DNA from: JAIXWP01 sp041391745
GTDB taxonomy: Bacteria > Bacteroidota > Bacteroidia > Flavobacteriales_D > Sanyastnellaceae
Direction: 5' to 3'
Assembly: GCA_041391745.1 (NCBI GenBank)
Contig: JAWKNK010000003.1
Coordinates: forward strand, 1-64,000
Length of the DNA: 64,000 nt
In this document: positions 27,191 through 37,200 of the stretch, piece after piece
How positions within the stretch are numbered: the stretch's first letter is position 1
Layout of the letters: each line of letters begins with the position of its first letter
The notes under the pieces: generated by a model
What the model was told of the DNA's origin: nothing
Databases searched by the model: none
Seen by the model: the letters and a program-made list of their open reading frames with translations, nothing else
Position numbers and translations under genes: made by a program

Positions 27191-28121
27191 ATGTCAAATC
27201 TTTTAAAATTTCCTTGAGCGGTCGAATGCTGTGAATGTATTCAATACTAGGTCCGGCGCACCATACCGTTTTATAGGTTGCTTTAGAAGCGGCATTCTCA
27301 ATCGCTTTCATACCACGAATAAAAATGAGCATTTTAATAAACTTCTTCAATCGCTTGTTTCTGTTCATCAAGCGCTCCAAAAACGTTGCCTTCGTTCCAA
27401 TTGATTGTACATACGGAGTGTTGATTACCGTGAGGTGAGAGCCCGACATTTTAGTGGTGAGTACGATGTCTTTTTCCCCATATTCAATCAATGCTTGACG
27501 ATAGTCTTCAGAAATATTAGCTTCTTTACAGGCGAGAAAAACTGTACCCACCGAAACACCTGAAGCGCCCATTTCCATCATTGCATCCACATGCTGCTTG
27601 TTGGCCACACCTCCTGCTGCTATTACAGGAATCGAAAGATTTTTTACCAAATGTGGAATTAATTTTTCCGGTGCTTCCGAACCGCAATGTCCGCCTGCTC
27701 GATTGGTGACCGCAATAACTGCGTCCGCACCAAGTGCTTCCACCTTTTGAGCGTATTCTAAATTGGTAACATCACAAAAAACCTTAATACCATGCGGTTT
27801 ACACAGCTCAATGGTTTGCTGAGGACTACCCAACGAAGTGATAATAAAATCAACCTTTTCCTCCACCAGCAACGCCAATTGGTGTGCTGCTTTGGGATTC
27901 GATTTATTGACGATAAGATTCACACCAAAAGGTTTTTTGGTGCGTCTTTTTATTTCCGCGATAGCTCCTTTTAATTCTTCATCTGTTCTGTAGTTCAAGG
28001 CTGGAAAGGCAGCAGTAGCGCCATTTTCACAAGCCACCACCACCATATCTACATTTGAAATTAAGAACATCGGTGCCACAATAATGGGATGTTCTATTCC
28101 TAGCAAATCATTCAACTTCAT
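27189..28121 (-). CDS. Nitronate monooxygenase / FMN oxidoreductase (2-nitropropane dioxygenase family)
   Basis: 310 aa TIM-barrel flavoprotein. The start (LNDLLGIEHPIIVAPM), GGHCGSE, IPVIAAGGVAN and GASGVSVGTVFLAC are the FMN-binding signatures of this family, which includes nitronate monooxygenases and the FabK-type enoyl reductases. An FabK role is possible, but the NAD(P)H-independent nitronate type seems more likely from the sequence. It starts 5 nt after a TACCTTTG box (28127-28134), so the mRNA is probably leaderless. It is divergent from panD. Confidence 0.85.
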   Translation of the reverse strand: MKLNDLLGIEHPIIVAPMFLISNVDMVVVACENGATAAFPALNYRTDEELKGAIAEIKRRTKKPFGVNLIVNKSNPKAAHQLALLVEEKVDFIITSLGSPQQTIELCKPHGIKVFCDVTNLEYAQKVEALGADAVIAVTNRAGGHCGSEAPEKLIPHLVKNLSIPVIAAGGVANKQHVDAMMEMGASGVSVGTVFLACKEANISEDYRQALIEYGEKDIVLTTKMSGSHLTVINTPYVQSIGTKATFLERLMNRNKRLKKFIKMLIFIRGMKAIENAASKATYKTVWCAGPSIEYIHSIRPLKEILKDLT

Positions 28122-28126
28122 ACTTT

Positions 28127-28157
28127 CAAAGGTAGACTTATTTTCTTTCTATCTTTG
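28127..28157. promoter_or_regulatory. Two divergent -7 boxes for the nitronate monooxygenase gene and panD
   Basis: On the minus strand TACCTTTG covers 28134-28127, 5 nt before the ATG at 28121. On the plus strand TATCTTTG covers 28150-28157, 7 nt before the panD ATG at 28165. The two start codons are only 43 nt apart, so the -33 regions overlap the opposite unit and the two promoters should compete. Confidence 0.65.
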
Positions 28158-28164
28158 CGCCGCT

Positions 28165-28515
28165 ATGCGCATAGAAGTTTTGAAATCGAAAATCCACCGC
28201 GTTACGGTTACAGAGGCGGATTTGAATTATATCGGCAGCATCACGCTTGATCCATTATTGATGGAGGCTGCGAATATGATTGAAGGTGAGAAGGTACAAA
28301 TACTCAACTGCAACAACGGTGAGCGCTTTGAAACCTACATCATTACTGGTGAAAAAAACAGTGGTGTGGTATGTCTCAATGGTCCTGCTGCTCGTAAAGT
28401 AGCGGTGGGAGACATTGTGATTGTTTGCTCATACGCCAGCATGGAGTTTGAAGCAGCAAAAACGTTCAAACCATGGGTAATCTTCCCCGATACAGCCACT
28501 AATCGACTGTTATAA
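28165..28515 (+). CDS. panD: Aspartate 1-decarboxylase precursor
   Basis: 116 aa from the ATG at 28165, which is right for the family; an upstream in-frame extension runs through the promoter and is rejected. PanD makes beta-alanine for pantothenate and CoA. Self-cleavage occurs at Gly24-Ser25 (YIGSITLD), producing the pyruvoyl group. Tyr/Asn residues of the active site are present (LNGPAAR). It begins an operon with the YbhN-like gene and rfaE2. Confidence 0.95.
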   Translation: MRIEVLKSKIHRVTVTEADLNYIGSITLDPLLMEAANMIEGEKVQILNCNNGERFETYIITGEKNSGVVCLNGPAARKVAVGDIVIVCSYASMEFEAAKTFKPWVIFPDTATNRLL

Positions 28516-28522
28516 TATTCCC

Positions 28523-29503
28523 TTGAAAAATATTATCAAATACACCCTGTTCTTGGCCATAGGTCTGGGACTGCTCTACGTTGCTACTAAAGACGTAGAT
28601 ACCCAAATGATCAAAGACTCCATCGCCGAAGCCAAGTGGGAATGGATTGTAGTTTCGATGGCATTGAGCTACTTCGCCATGATCCTTCGAGGTATGCGCT
28701 GGAATATGCTCCTTGAACCTCTTGGGTATCGTTCTAATACCTGGACAAACATCCACAGTGTTGCTTTTGGATACTGCATGAACAACTTGATTCCGCGAAG
28801 CGGAGAAGTTGCACGATGCGGACTTCTCAATAGAGCAGAACACATTCCTGTTGATAAGCTAGTAGGAACGGTAATTCTTGAGCGAGTTGTTGACGTCATG
28901 ATTCTCGCATTGGTCATTGGACTTACATCTTTATTGCACTCAGAAGCGCTTTTAAGTTTGATCGACATGATTCCTGGAGGAAAGGGTCAAACTCTTGCGT
29001 TCTTGGCGATATCTGGTATTGTTGGTCTCACTGTTTTTATTTATCTACTAAAGAAATTCCGTCACGTTGCCTTCATCGGAAAAGTGGCAGCATTTTTTGA
29101 AGGAATAGGCAGTGGAATTCGTTCCATCTTTAAATTAAAACAACGTTTCGGCTTTATCACACTTTCACTAGGTATTTGGGCCTGTTGGCTGCTTATGAGT
29201 CAATGTATGATGTATGCACTACCTGTAACAGCAAAAATGAGTATCGTTGATACTTTATTTTTCATGGTGGCAGGTAGCTTGGGAATGCTCATTCCAACTC
29301 AAGGAGGTCTTGGTGCTTATCATTTCATGTCTAAAGTTGGATTTGAAGTTTTGGGTTATAGTGGAGCTATCGGATTGACCTTCGCTTGGATTTCATGGGT
29401 GGGAAAAACAATACTCGAACTTTTAGTAGGAGGATTGGATTTTTCATTGTCACTACGCGAAAAATTAAACCTGCACCAGCAAGCGTTGAATGAGAATATT
29501 TGA
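28523..29503 (+). CDS. YbhN/UPF0104 family membrane protein
   Basis: 326 aa with about eight membrane helices. The family (TIGR00374, lysylphosphatidylglycerol synthase TM-like) is recognised by RGMRWNMLLEPLGY, NNLIPRSGEVARCGLL, and IPTQGGLGAYHF. Members are thought to move or anchor lipids, but the substrate here is unknown. The likely start is TTG at 28523, 7 nt after panD. It overlaps rfaE2 by 14 nt, so the three genes are co-transcribed. Confidence 0.85.
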   Translation: MKNIIKYTLFLAIGLGLLYVATKDVDTQMIKDSIAEAKWEWIVVSMALSYFAMILRGMRWNMLLEPLGYRSNTWTNIHSVAFGYCMNNLIPRSGEVARCGLLNRAEHIPVDKLVGTVILERVVDVMILALVIGLTSLLHSEALLSLIDMIPGGKGQTLAFLAISGIVGLTVFIYLLKKFRHVAFIGKVAAFFEGIGSGIRSIFKLKQRFGFITLSLGIWACWLLMSQCMMYALPVTAKMSIVDTLFFMVAGSLGMLIPTQGGLGAYHFMSKVGFEVLGYSGAIGLTFAWISWVGKTILELLVGGLDFSLSLREKLNLHQQALNENI

Positions 29504-29987
29504 ATTAAATACACTTAAAGATCAAGTAAAAACTTGGAAAGAAAACGGTGAAAAAGTCGTCTTCACAAATGGTGTATTTGATATACTCCATGTTGGTCAT
29601 GTTGATTACCTCGAAAAGGCTAAAAACCTCGGAACAAAACTAATTGTAGCAGTCAACGATGATGCATCAGTAAGACGTTTGAGCAAAGGACCTGAGCGTC
29701 CTATACATCCGGAAAATGCCCGTGCACAAGTTATTAGCGCACTTCGCTGTGTGGATGCCGCAATCATTTTCTCTGAAGACACTCCGCTTCACTTAGTGTC
29801 TGAATTACTTCCATCTATTTTGGTTAAAGGTGGTGATTATGATCCGTATGAAACCGATGAAAATTCTAAAAAATTTATGGTCGGTTCAAAGGAAGTCAGA
29901 GCTGCTGGAGGAGAAGTAAAAGTGATTCCATTAGTTGAAGGTTTTTCTACCACCAACGCCATCAATAAGATTCGCGGGCAAGAATAA
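29490..29987 (+). CDS. rfaE2: D-glycero-beta-D-manno-heptose 1-phosphate adenylyltransferase
   Basis: 165 aa cytidylyltransferase-fold protein equal to the C-terminal half of E. coli HldE. FTNGVFDILHVGHVDYL holds the HxGH nucleotide-binding motif, and VPLVEGFSTTNAINKI is the family C-terminus. It makes ADP-heptose for the LPS inner core. The kinase half is not fused and not in the window. It overlaps the YbhN-like gene, the usual Bacteroidota order after panD. Confidence 0.93.
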   Translation: MRIFELNTLKDQVKTWKENGEKVVFTNGVFDILHVGHVDYLEKAKNLGTKLIVAVNDDASVRRLSKGPERPIHPENARAQVISALRCVDAAIIFSEDTPLHLVSELLPSILVKGGDYDPYETDENSKKFMVGSKEVRAAGGEVKVIPLVEGFSTTNAINKIRGQE

Positions 29988-30066
29988 TTTCTGAATAATT
30001 TCAGCATAAAATCAGAATAAGGGTTTTCTGAAAACCATCGGTGATTTGTACCAGAAAATTTTGGTA

Positions 30067-30759
30067 ATGTATGCTCCGATTGAAAATTTCATTCATCTGA
30101 TTTTTCCGCGCTATTGCGCCGGATGTGAAGTGCCTTTGGCATTCAAAGAACAAGTTATCTGTTTGTACTGTCTGGCAAAACTTCCTCGAGCGAAAATTCA
30201 CGACGATAGAGATAATAAAATCGAGCGACTCTTTTGGGGCCGTTGCGACGTGTACGCCGCAACGGCTTTTTTAAGGATGACAAGAAAAGGGTTGACACAT
30301 CGACTCGTACACGAATTGAAATATGAGAACAACCCGTACGTCGGCACAAGACTTGGAAAATTGTTTGGTGATGAACTTCAACAATTGCCTATTTGGAAAT
30401 CCGTAGACGCGATTGTTCCTGTTCCCCTTCATCCCAAAAAGGAAGCTCAACGCGGCTACAACCAAAGTTTTGAAATTGCAATGGGCATAGGCGAAGTGAT
30501 GAGAAAACCTGTGCATCGCCACGGTCTGATTAGAAATGTTTTTACTGAAACACAAACAAAGAAATCACGCATCTCGAGGTGGGAAAACGTAGAAGCTATT
30601 TTCAAATTCAACGAATACAAATTGACTGAAGCTTCGCACATTCTTTTAGTAGATGATGTGATCACTACAGGCTCCACAGTTGAGGCGTGTGTGCATACTT
30701 TGAAGCAATACAGTAAAGCGAAAGTCAGCATTGCTTCGCTCGCTATGCCCGTCAGATAA
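30067..30759 (+). CDS. comF: ComF family phosphoribosyltransferase-like protein
   Basis: About 230 aa from the ATG at 30067; a TTG 21 nt earlier is possible. A zinc-finger-like N-terminus (CAGCEVP, then CLYC) is followed by the double-zinc/phosphoribosyl domain with VPLHPKKEAQRGYNQS and the PRPP loop VDDVITTGST. ComF/GntX proteins take part in DNA uptake and transformation in some bacteria, and their catalytic role is unclear. It lies between rfaE2 and an exported protein on the plus strand. Confidence 0.9.
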   Translation: MYAPIENFIHLIFPRYCAGCEVPLAFKEQVICLYCLAKLPRAKIHDDRDNKIERLFWGRCDVYAATAFLRMTRKGLTHRLVHELKYENNPYVGTRLGKLFGDELQQLPIWKSVDAIVPVPLHPKKEAQRGYNQSFEIAMGIGEVMRKPVHRHGLIRNVFTETQTKKSRISRWENVEAIFKFNEYKLTEASHILLVDDVITTGSTVEACVHTLKQYSKAKVSIASLAMPVR

Positions 30760-30794
30760 AATTTTTGGAGTAGGTTTACAGACAAATCGATGCT

Positions 30795-31409
30795 ATGATT
30801 CGCAAACTAATCGTTTTCTGCATTCTACTCGCTCCATTCATTGGTGCGGCTCAAGACAAAATTCTATTGATGAATGGATTGGAGGTGGATTGTAAAATAA
30901 CTGCCGACACGGGCTATGTCGTAGCATTCGATGTCACTAAACGTAGCGGTAAGGTGAAGCACAAAGTGGCTAACCGTGGTGAAATTTTCAGCTACACTCT
31001 TGAAGGTGAAAATGAAGTCATCGTATATGAACTCGACACCATTTTTGGAAACAATGAGTACACTGCTTCACAAATGCGCGCATACCTTGCTGGAGAGCAT
31101 GATGCCCGTGTCAATTTCAAAGCCAGACACATTATGATTATTGGTTTTGTTACGTGCGGCACTATTGCCTACCTGGGTCAAGACGGATACTTTACAGCAG
31201 TGGGCCCTCCCGTAGTTTATACTTTGACTCAACTTATCGGCAAAGTAAAAATTCGAGAAAGCACTATGAGCAATGTCGGCTACAAGTACAACGATTTGTA
31301 TGCAGACGGCTATGAGCCTCCCGCAAGAACAAAAAAAATAGTTCGCGCATTTCTAAGCGGATTTGCTGGTAGCGCATTAGGAGTCTCGCTGTTTTTCATT
31401 ACAAAATGA
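30795..31409 (+). CDS. Exported protein of unknown function
   Basis: 204 aa. A signal peptide runs to FIGAAQ. An N-terminal part (KILLMNGLEVDCKI, GEIFSYTLEGENEVIVYELD) looks like the small beta-fold seen in other Bacteroidota exported proteins that read a 'nG.ev.ckI' pattern. Two hydrophobic segments follow at about 115-145 and 185-203, so it may be anchored in the membrane. It overlaps the UbiA-like gene by 4 nt (ATGA), which suggests translational coupling. Confidence 0.7.
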   Translation: MIRKLIVFCILLAPFIGAAQDKILLMNGLEVDCKITADTGYVVAFDVTKRSGKVKHKVANRGEIFSYTLEGENEVIVYELDTIFGNNEYTASQMRAYLAGEHDARVNFKARHIMIIGFVTCGTIAYLGQDGYFTAVGPPVVYTLTQLIGKVKIRESTMSNVGYKYNDLYADGYEPPARTKKIVRAFLSGFAGSALGVSLFFITK

Positions 31410-32161
31410 CGAAACTAAGCCAGCTCATATTACACTCATTCTTTCTTGGAGTATGTGCTGTGCTTCTTGGTGCACTGGTGGACCACTACTGGAACACCAC
31501 GTTATTTATTCTTCTTTCTACTACGCTCGGATATATTTATTTGAGAAGAAATCATCTTTCTGTTGATCAAAGAAAGGGCGCATTATATGCAACGGTCATT
31601 TTGTCAATTCCCACGGCAATATCCTTTTACTTTTTGCCCACACAAGCCAAGGCTGTAGCGGTATTTTCAGCAGCCTTAACACTGCTTTATGCTCAAGAAA
31701 ATAATTTTTCACTTCGCAAATATGTCATTGTAAAACCATTGGCCATTGCAATGTGCTGGACTCTAAACACCATTGTCATCTCCTATGAAGACCCTCTGTT
31801 TTTCATACCGAATGATCATTCGGTTTTAATTCATGTGATTCATATTTTCTTACTCACCTTTGTACTTTCGCTGCTCTATGATTTGAGAGATTTTAAAAAC
31901 GGCATGGACGACACCATTGTGTTCTTCAATTATTTCGGCGAGAAAAATACCAAGCTGATTATTGTCACAATTTTGAATTTAAGTCTTGTACTTTCCATTT
32001 TATTCTCCTCTCTACTTTCCGCGTCTGTCGCCCTTTTTGGAGCATCCCTTTACACAATTGCATTGCTCTATTGGGGCAAACCAAACAAAGAATTAGTTTA
32101 CACCTGGTTGGTTGATTCAGCATTTATTATCTATGCTGTGCTTGCTATGGTTGTATATTAG
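31406..32161 (+). CDS. UbiA-like membrane protein
   Basis: 251 aa, about eight membrane helices. LLYDLRDFKNGMDDTIVFFN resembles the second aspartate motif of UbiA prenyltransferases, with helix spacing that fits the family. The first motif (NDxxDxxxD) is not visible, so catalytic activity is uncertain. It is coupled by 4 nt to the exported protein upstream and lies 16 nt before kynU, which suggests one transcript. Confidence 0.65.
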   Translation: MTKLSQLILHSFFLGVCAVLLGALVDHYWNTTLFILLSTTLGYIYLRRNHLSVDQRKGALYATVILSIPTAISFYFLPTQAKAVAVFSAALTLLYAQENNFSLRKYVIVKPLAIAMCWTLNTIVISYEDPLFFIPNDHSVLIHVIHIFLLTFVLSLLYDLRDFKNGMDDTIVFFNYFGEKNTKLIIVTILNLSLVLSILFSSLLSASVALFGASLYTIALLYWGKPNKELVYTWLVDSAFIIYAVLAMVVY

Positions 32162-32177
32162 CACCACATTTTTTTCT

Positions 32178-33452
32178 ATGAATTCCTTTGAAAATACAGC
32201 TGCATTTGCGCAATCCTTAGATGTTCAAGATCCTCTAAAAAACTGGAGAAATGAATTTTATTTCCCTCAACACGAAGGAAAGAATATGCTTTATTTCACA
32301 GGAAATTCACTTGGACTTCAACCGAAAGGCACAAAAGATTCGATTGTTCAAGAGTTAGAAGATTGGGCCAAATACGGAGTAGAAGGACATTTTGATGCGC
32401 GTCGTCCGTGGTATAGCTACCATGAACTTTTTGCTAAAGGCGCAGCCCACATTGTAGGTGGAAAAGAAAGCGAAGTAGTTATGATGAATCAACTCACGGT
32501 AAACTTGCATTTATTGTTGATTTCATTTTACCGCCCGGATCAAAAAAGAAAAAAAATTCTATTCGAAGCGAAGCCTTTTCCTTCAGACCATTATGCGTTT
32601 GAAACGCAAGCAAAACTACATGGATTCGACCCTTCTGAAGTACTTGTAGAAATGCAACCACGTGAGGGAGAAGTGAATCTGAGAACTGAAGATATTCTAG
32701 CAAAAATCAATGAGCTTGGCGAAGAGCTTGCTGTAGTTTGTTTTGGTGCAGTGAATTATTTCACTGGACAGTTTTTTGATATAAAAGCTATCACCGATGC
32801 AGGACACAAAGTGGGGGCAAATGTTGGTTTCGACCTTGCCCACGCAGCTGGAAATGTTCCACTTCAATTGCATGATGATAATGTTGACTTCGCTTGTTGG
32901 TGCACTTACAAGTATTTAAATAGCGGACCGGGAAGCGTTTCTGGAGCGTTCGTTCATGAAAAGCACCACACCAATAAAGATTTGCTTCGACTCGCAGGCT
33001 GGTGGGGACACAATAAAGAAACACGTTTTCAAATGCAGCCTGGATTCGATCCTATTCCTTCCGCGGAAGCTTGGCAGATGAGCAATGCTCCAATCTTCAG
33101 CATGGCCGCTCATAAGGCTTCTTTGGATATGTTTGAAAAAGTTGGAATGTCCGCTCTTCGTGAAAAATCGTTGAAACTGACAGCATATCTTGAATTTGTG
33201 GTAAACGAAGTGAAGAATTCAACGGGAGTTCAACTCCACATTCTCACTCCGACAGATCCTGCGCAACGCGGTTGTCAGCTTTCAATCGTGGTCCCTGGTG
33301 CTACCAAACAAATTGTAAAAGACCTTTACGCAAAGGGGGTTATTGTAGATTGGAGAGAACCAAACGTGATTAGAATGGCTCCTGTACCAATGTACAACAG
33401 CTTCGAAGATATATACGCTTTCGGGAAAGAACTCGAGAGCTTGCTTGCATAA
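32178..33452 (+). CDS. kynU: Kynureninase
   Basis: 424 aa from the ATG at 32178. A PLP-dependent enzyme that cleaves kynurenine or 3-hydroxykynurenine to anthranilates and alanine in tryptophan breakdown. Landmarks are YFTGNSLGLQPKG, FPSDHYAFE, GFDLAHAAGNVPL (Asp and His contact PLP), and the Schiff-base lysine in WCTYKYLNSGPG. The C-terminal domain reads DWREPNVIRMAPVPMYNS. Other kynurenine genes are not in the window. Confidence 0.95.
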   Translation: MNSFENTAAFAQSLDVQDPLKNWRNEFYFPQHEGKNMLYFTGNSLGLQPKGTKDSIVQELEDWAKYGVEGHFDARRPWYSYHELFAKGAAHIVGGKESEVVMMNQLTVNLHLLLISFYRPDQKRKKILFEAKPFPSDHYAFETQAKLHGFDPSEVLVEMQPREGEVNLRTEDILAKINELGEELAVVCFGAVNYFTGQFFDIKAITDAGHKVGANVGFDLAHAAGNVPLQLHDDNVDFACWCTYKYLNSGPGSVSGAFVHEKHHTNKDLLRLAGWWGHNKETRFQMQPGFDPIPSAEAWQMSNAPIFSMAAHKASLDMFEKVGMSALREKSLKLTAYLEFVVNEVKNSTGVQLHILTPTDPAQRGCQLSIVVPGATKQIVKDLYAKGVIVDWREPNVIRMAPVPMYNSFEDIYAFGKELESLLA

Positions 33453-33458
33453 TAATCG

Positions 33459-33484
33459 TTGTAATCATTCATCACATATATTTG
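33459..33484 (+). promoter_or_regulatory. Promoter of the TrkA-like gene
   Basis: TTG at 33459-33461, a 15-nt spacer and TATATTTG at 33477-33484, about 20 nt before the ATG at 33504. The spacer is shorter than the usual 17-19 nt. Confidence 0.5.
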
Positions 33485-33503
33485 TGATGTAATACATTCT
33501 CGC

Positions 33504-34202
33504 ATGCCTAAGAAATATGCTGTAATTGGCGCCGGACGCTACGGCCGTGAAATCAGTCATCGACTTGCCGCACAAGGTGCAGAGGTTTATGCATTTGATT
33601 TGGACGAAGAAAAAATTGAGGACATCAAGGACTCGGTTTCACTCGCCATCACGCTCGACAGTACAGATAAAAAAGCTCTAGAAGCCAATCGCATTCATGA
33701 AATGCGTGCAGTTATTATTGCAATCGGTGAAAACTTTGAAGCAACAATTCTCACGGCAATCAACCTCATAGATATGGGCATTCCGCGCGTGATAGCTCGT
33801 GCGAGTGGAGAAACACAACGCCGCATTCTTGAAAAAATAGGTGTACAAGAAATTCTTTCTCCCGAAAGTGAGGTAGCAACCATCGTTGCTGAAAGGCTCT
33901 TAAATCCAAGCATTACGGCATTTCTTCGTCTACCTGATGAATATGAAATTGCTGAAATCAAATGTCCAAAAGGTATCGCCAATAGAACTCTTGAAGACAT
34001 CGGACTTCGCGACAAATATGGCCTTACACTTATCACCTTGAAGCGCGCCTATGAAATGCGTGATGAAGATGATGGCGAAGTGGACATTGAAGAACATATT
34101 ATTGGTGTTCCAAAATCTGAGACCGTTATCTACGACAGCGATACACTTGTTGTATTCGGATTAGTAAAAGACGTGAAAAGATTTATTGAGATCAACGAAT
34201 AA
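33504..34202 (+). CDS. TrkA-type K+ channel/transport regulatory protein
   Basis: 232 aa. An RCK/TrkA-N Rossmann domain begins at the first residues (VIGAGRYGREIS, GxGxxG) with the acidic NAD-binding residue in YAFDLDEEKI, and a TrkA-C domain covers about 140-225. It is the cytosolic gating subunit of a Ktr/Trk K+ uptake system. No membrane partner is adjacent. Its end overlaps the convergent adhesin gene by 11 nt. Confidence 0.88.
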   Translation: MPKKYAVIGAGRYGREISHRLAAQGAEVYAFDLDEEKIEDIKDSVSLAITLDSTDKKALEANRIHEMRAVIIAIGENFEATILTAINLIDMGIPRVIARASGETQRRILEKIGVQEILSPESEVATIVAERLLNPSITAFLRLPDEYEIAEIKCPKGIANRTLEDIGLRDKYGLTLITLKRAYEMRDEDDGEVDIEEHIIGVPKSETVIYDSDTLVVFGLVKDVKRFIEINE

Positions 34203-37200
34203 GGGTAACCTGTCCGTCTATTTCCATTTCTTCTGAAATTCCTTTATCACCAAGATCAATGGTGTAGGTAATTCTGTAATGGTAAACTCCTGCTTCTACA
34301 TATTCATCACCGTCGCGGCGCTGACCCAACCATGGTCGCTTTAGGGAATTCGTTTCAAACATCAATTCTCCCCATCGATTCCAAATTCGAAGATTATAAG
34401 TGTTGATGTTGTAACCTTCAACCACCCAAACGTCATTGAGTCCATCTCCGTCTGGAGTAAATGCATTAGGCGCATATATCGCCCCAGGACAATCTTCTTC
34501 AATGATCGCGCTGTAAGAGGCCGTACAACCAAAATCAGTTGAAATATCGACGGTGTAAACGCCTGGTTGCGCAGCATTGTAAATCTGTCCTTCACTGCTA
34601 TCATCCCAAACGAATGTAGATCCTTCATTTTGCGCATCCAACCTCACAATGTATGGAGGCAATGAAAAACAAAATGAAATCACTTCATCATCAAACGGAT
34701 TTTCAGGAATTGGATTGAAGAAAACATTGATATCATCTACATCACTGCAGAAACCATTGCTCACTACTACAATATAATTGTCAGGTTCTGTAACACTGAT
34801 CATTTGACTCTGAGAACCATTAGACCAATCATACATCAACCCAGGGTTTCCTGCATCCAAGGTAACCGATTCTCCTATGCAACCTGCCACATCAAATCCA
34901 AGATTTACATTTGGAACTTCGTGGAAAGTTCTTTCAACTTGATCTTCGGATACACAGCCTTCCGGTGTTGTTACTTGAACATGATAAACACCTGATTGAG
35001 TAATTAAAACAGCTGGTGATGTTGGTCCATGATCCCATTGGAATGTGTATGTAGCTGGCCAACCTGTGTCTAATGTTACAACTTCACCTACACAAGCATC
35101 TTGATCTGCACCCAAATCTGTAATTGCAGTTTGCACGGTAATTTCAATTTGAGCAGTTCCTGAACAACCCGCTTCGTTTGTACCTACAAGTTCGAGCGTG
35201 GTTGATGCATTTGTAGTTAACGTTGTGCTTTGTGCAGCGTCATCAGCGACCGCATTTGCCGGAGCCCACGTCCAAGACATTGCGCCAGCATAGCTAGTTG
35301 AACCTTCTACGGTCATGCCTTGAACATCACAGGCAGTTACACTTTCAGGAAGTATAGTTACCACGGGATATTCATAGACTTCAATCTGCTGAGATGTATT
35401 ATAAACACAACCCGAAATTGTTTCTGTAATCTCTAAAGAAATATCGGTAGTTTCCGAAGTGGAATATTGTAAACTTGATTGTGTTTCATTTGCTCCAACT
35501 CCCACTCCACTCCATTGATATGCTACATTGTTGGAAGAACCAATGATAGCGCTTTCAATCAAAGTATTTTCATTTTCACAATAAGGATTTTCTGGAATGT
35601 TGATGGAAATGCTTTCTACAGTTGAAACTAAAATTTCTACCTCTGCTTCTTCCACGCATCCCTCGCTAGATGTGACTTCTACAGAATAGATTGCCGTTGA
35701 ATTGGGATTCACTACAGGCTGAGGAATACCGCTATTGGACAATTCACCATTGCTCGAATTCCACACATAAACAAAGTTATCGTTAATAGATGGATCAGCA
35801 TCTAAGGTGATGCTTTGTGCATCACATTTTATGAAATGGTTGCAGGCAAGTTCAATTCAAAAGGTGTAGCTACAATAACTCTTAATGAATCATCGTACAC
35901 ACAACCTGAGGCATTGTCTGTTATTGAAATGATGTAATTCGTACTCTCGCTTGGTGATGCAATTGGATTCAATTGATCTGTCAAATCAAGCGTCGCACTA
36001 GGCGTCCAAGCAACAGTAAAATTACTTTGGTTGAAAGTGCCAACGTAAACTTCGTCAAGTGACCAATTGTCTTGATTGCCCACCCAAGAGCCCACTTGCA
36101 TCCACTTGAAATATGTTGAAGCAGATTGTGCAGCGGCAGGAATATCCACACTCACTAAAGTAAATTCTGGATATGCTGATTCATACAATACCATGATCGT
36201 ATTAGCCGCAGGGAAAGTCACTCCATCGAGTGAGTATCGCAGCTCCACATTATCTCCTGGTTCGGCATTGTCGCAAGGGAATGTTCCGTTGGCTATTTTA
36301 ATATTGAAATAAATCGTACCTCCATTTGATACATCCAGCGGAAGTGAGGTCGCACTGCGCTCCCCTGTTCCATTGAAATACAAAGCTGTTCCCGACACGG
36401 AACCACAAACACTACTGGCCGTTCCATTATGTATCGACGTCCAGTCACCCAAAGAAATATTTGGATCAAAATTATCTGACCATATTACAGACTCCACCTC
36501 CGTTTCCATTTGTACAGTTTCTCCATCACAGATATACGGATCGGATGAAACAACATCCAAATGCGAAATAGATCCTGGAGATACGTTAATGGTTACGTTT
36601 TGTGAAGTGGTAGCGCACCCGGTTGGCGTACTCACAGTCACCGTATAAGTTGTAGTTGAGTATGGTGTTGCAATTGGATTTGCAATCGTAGGATCTGACA
36701 AACCTAATGAAGGCGACCATGCAAAATTATAAGTCGATTCGGGAGTGTCTTGCACTACGTTCAATTGAACACTCTCGTATCTACAAATCGCTGCCGATGC
36801 GGGCTCGATGTGTACACCTGGAGCATTTACATCTTCTACTGAATAATAAAACTCTGTTTCACATCCGCTGGCATTTTCATTTACCACTGCTACATAAACA
36901 GCACTGCTCACAGGAACAGGAATATCAAAAACATATCCTGAAAAAACAGGAGTGTTCATGTCTTGCACATTGTACCAAACAGGATCAAAATATTGATTGC
37001 TCACTGATAATTGAACGCTGCCATTTGCACAAATGGCATCTTCATACTCAATGGGTGGTTCAGGTTTGAACGAACCAACAGAATAAGCGTATGACTCGGA
37101 ATCGCCAGTGCCATATACATAACCATTTACACCATTCGGAGATTCCAAAGTATGTGAGCCTTCTGCAATGGCAAATCCCACCCACATGTGAGTAGTGCAA

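Noticed and set aside
36707..37069. Plus-strand open frame of 120 codons inside the adhesin gene
   Set aside because: Shadow of a repeat-rich minus-strand coding region, with no signal of its own.
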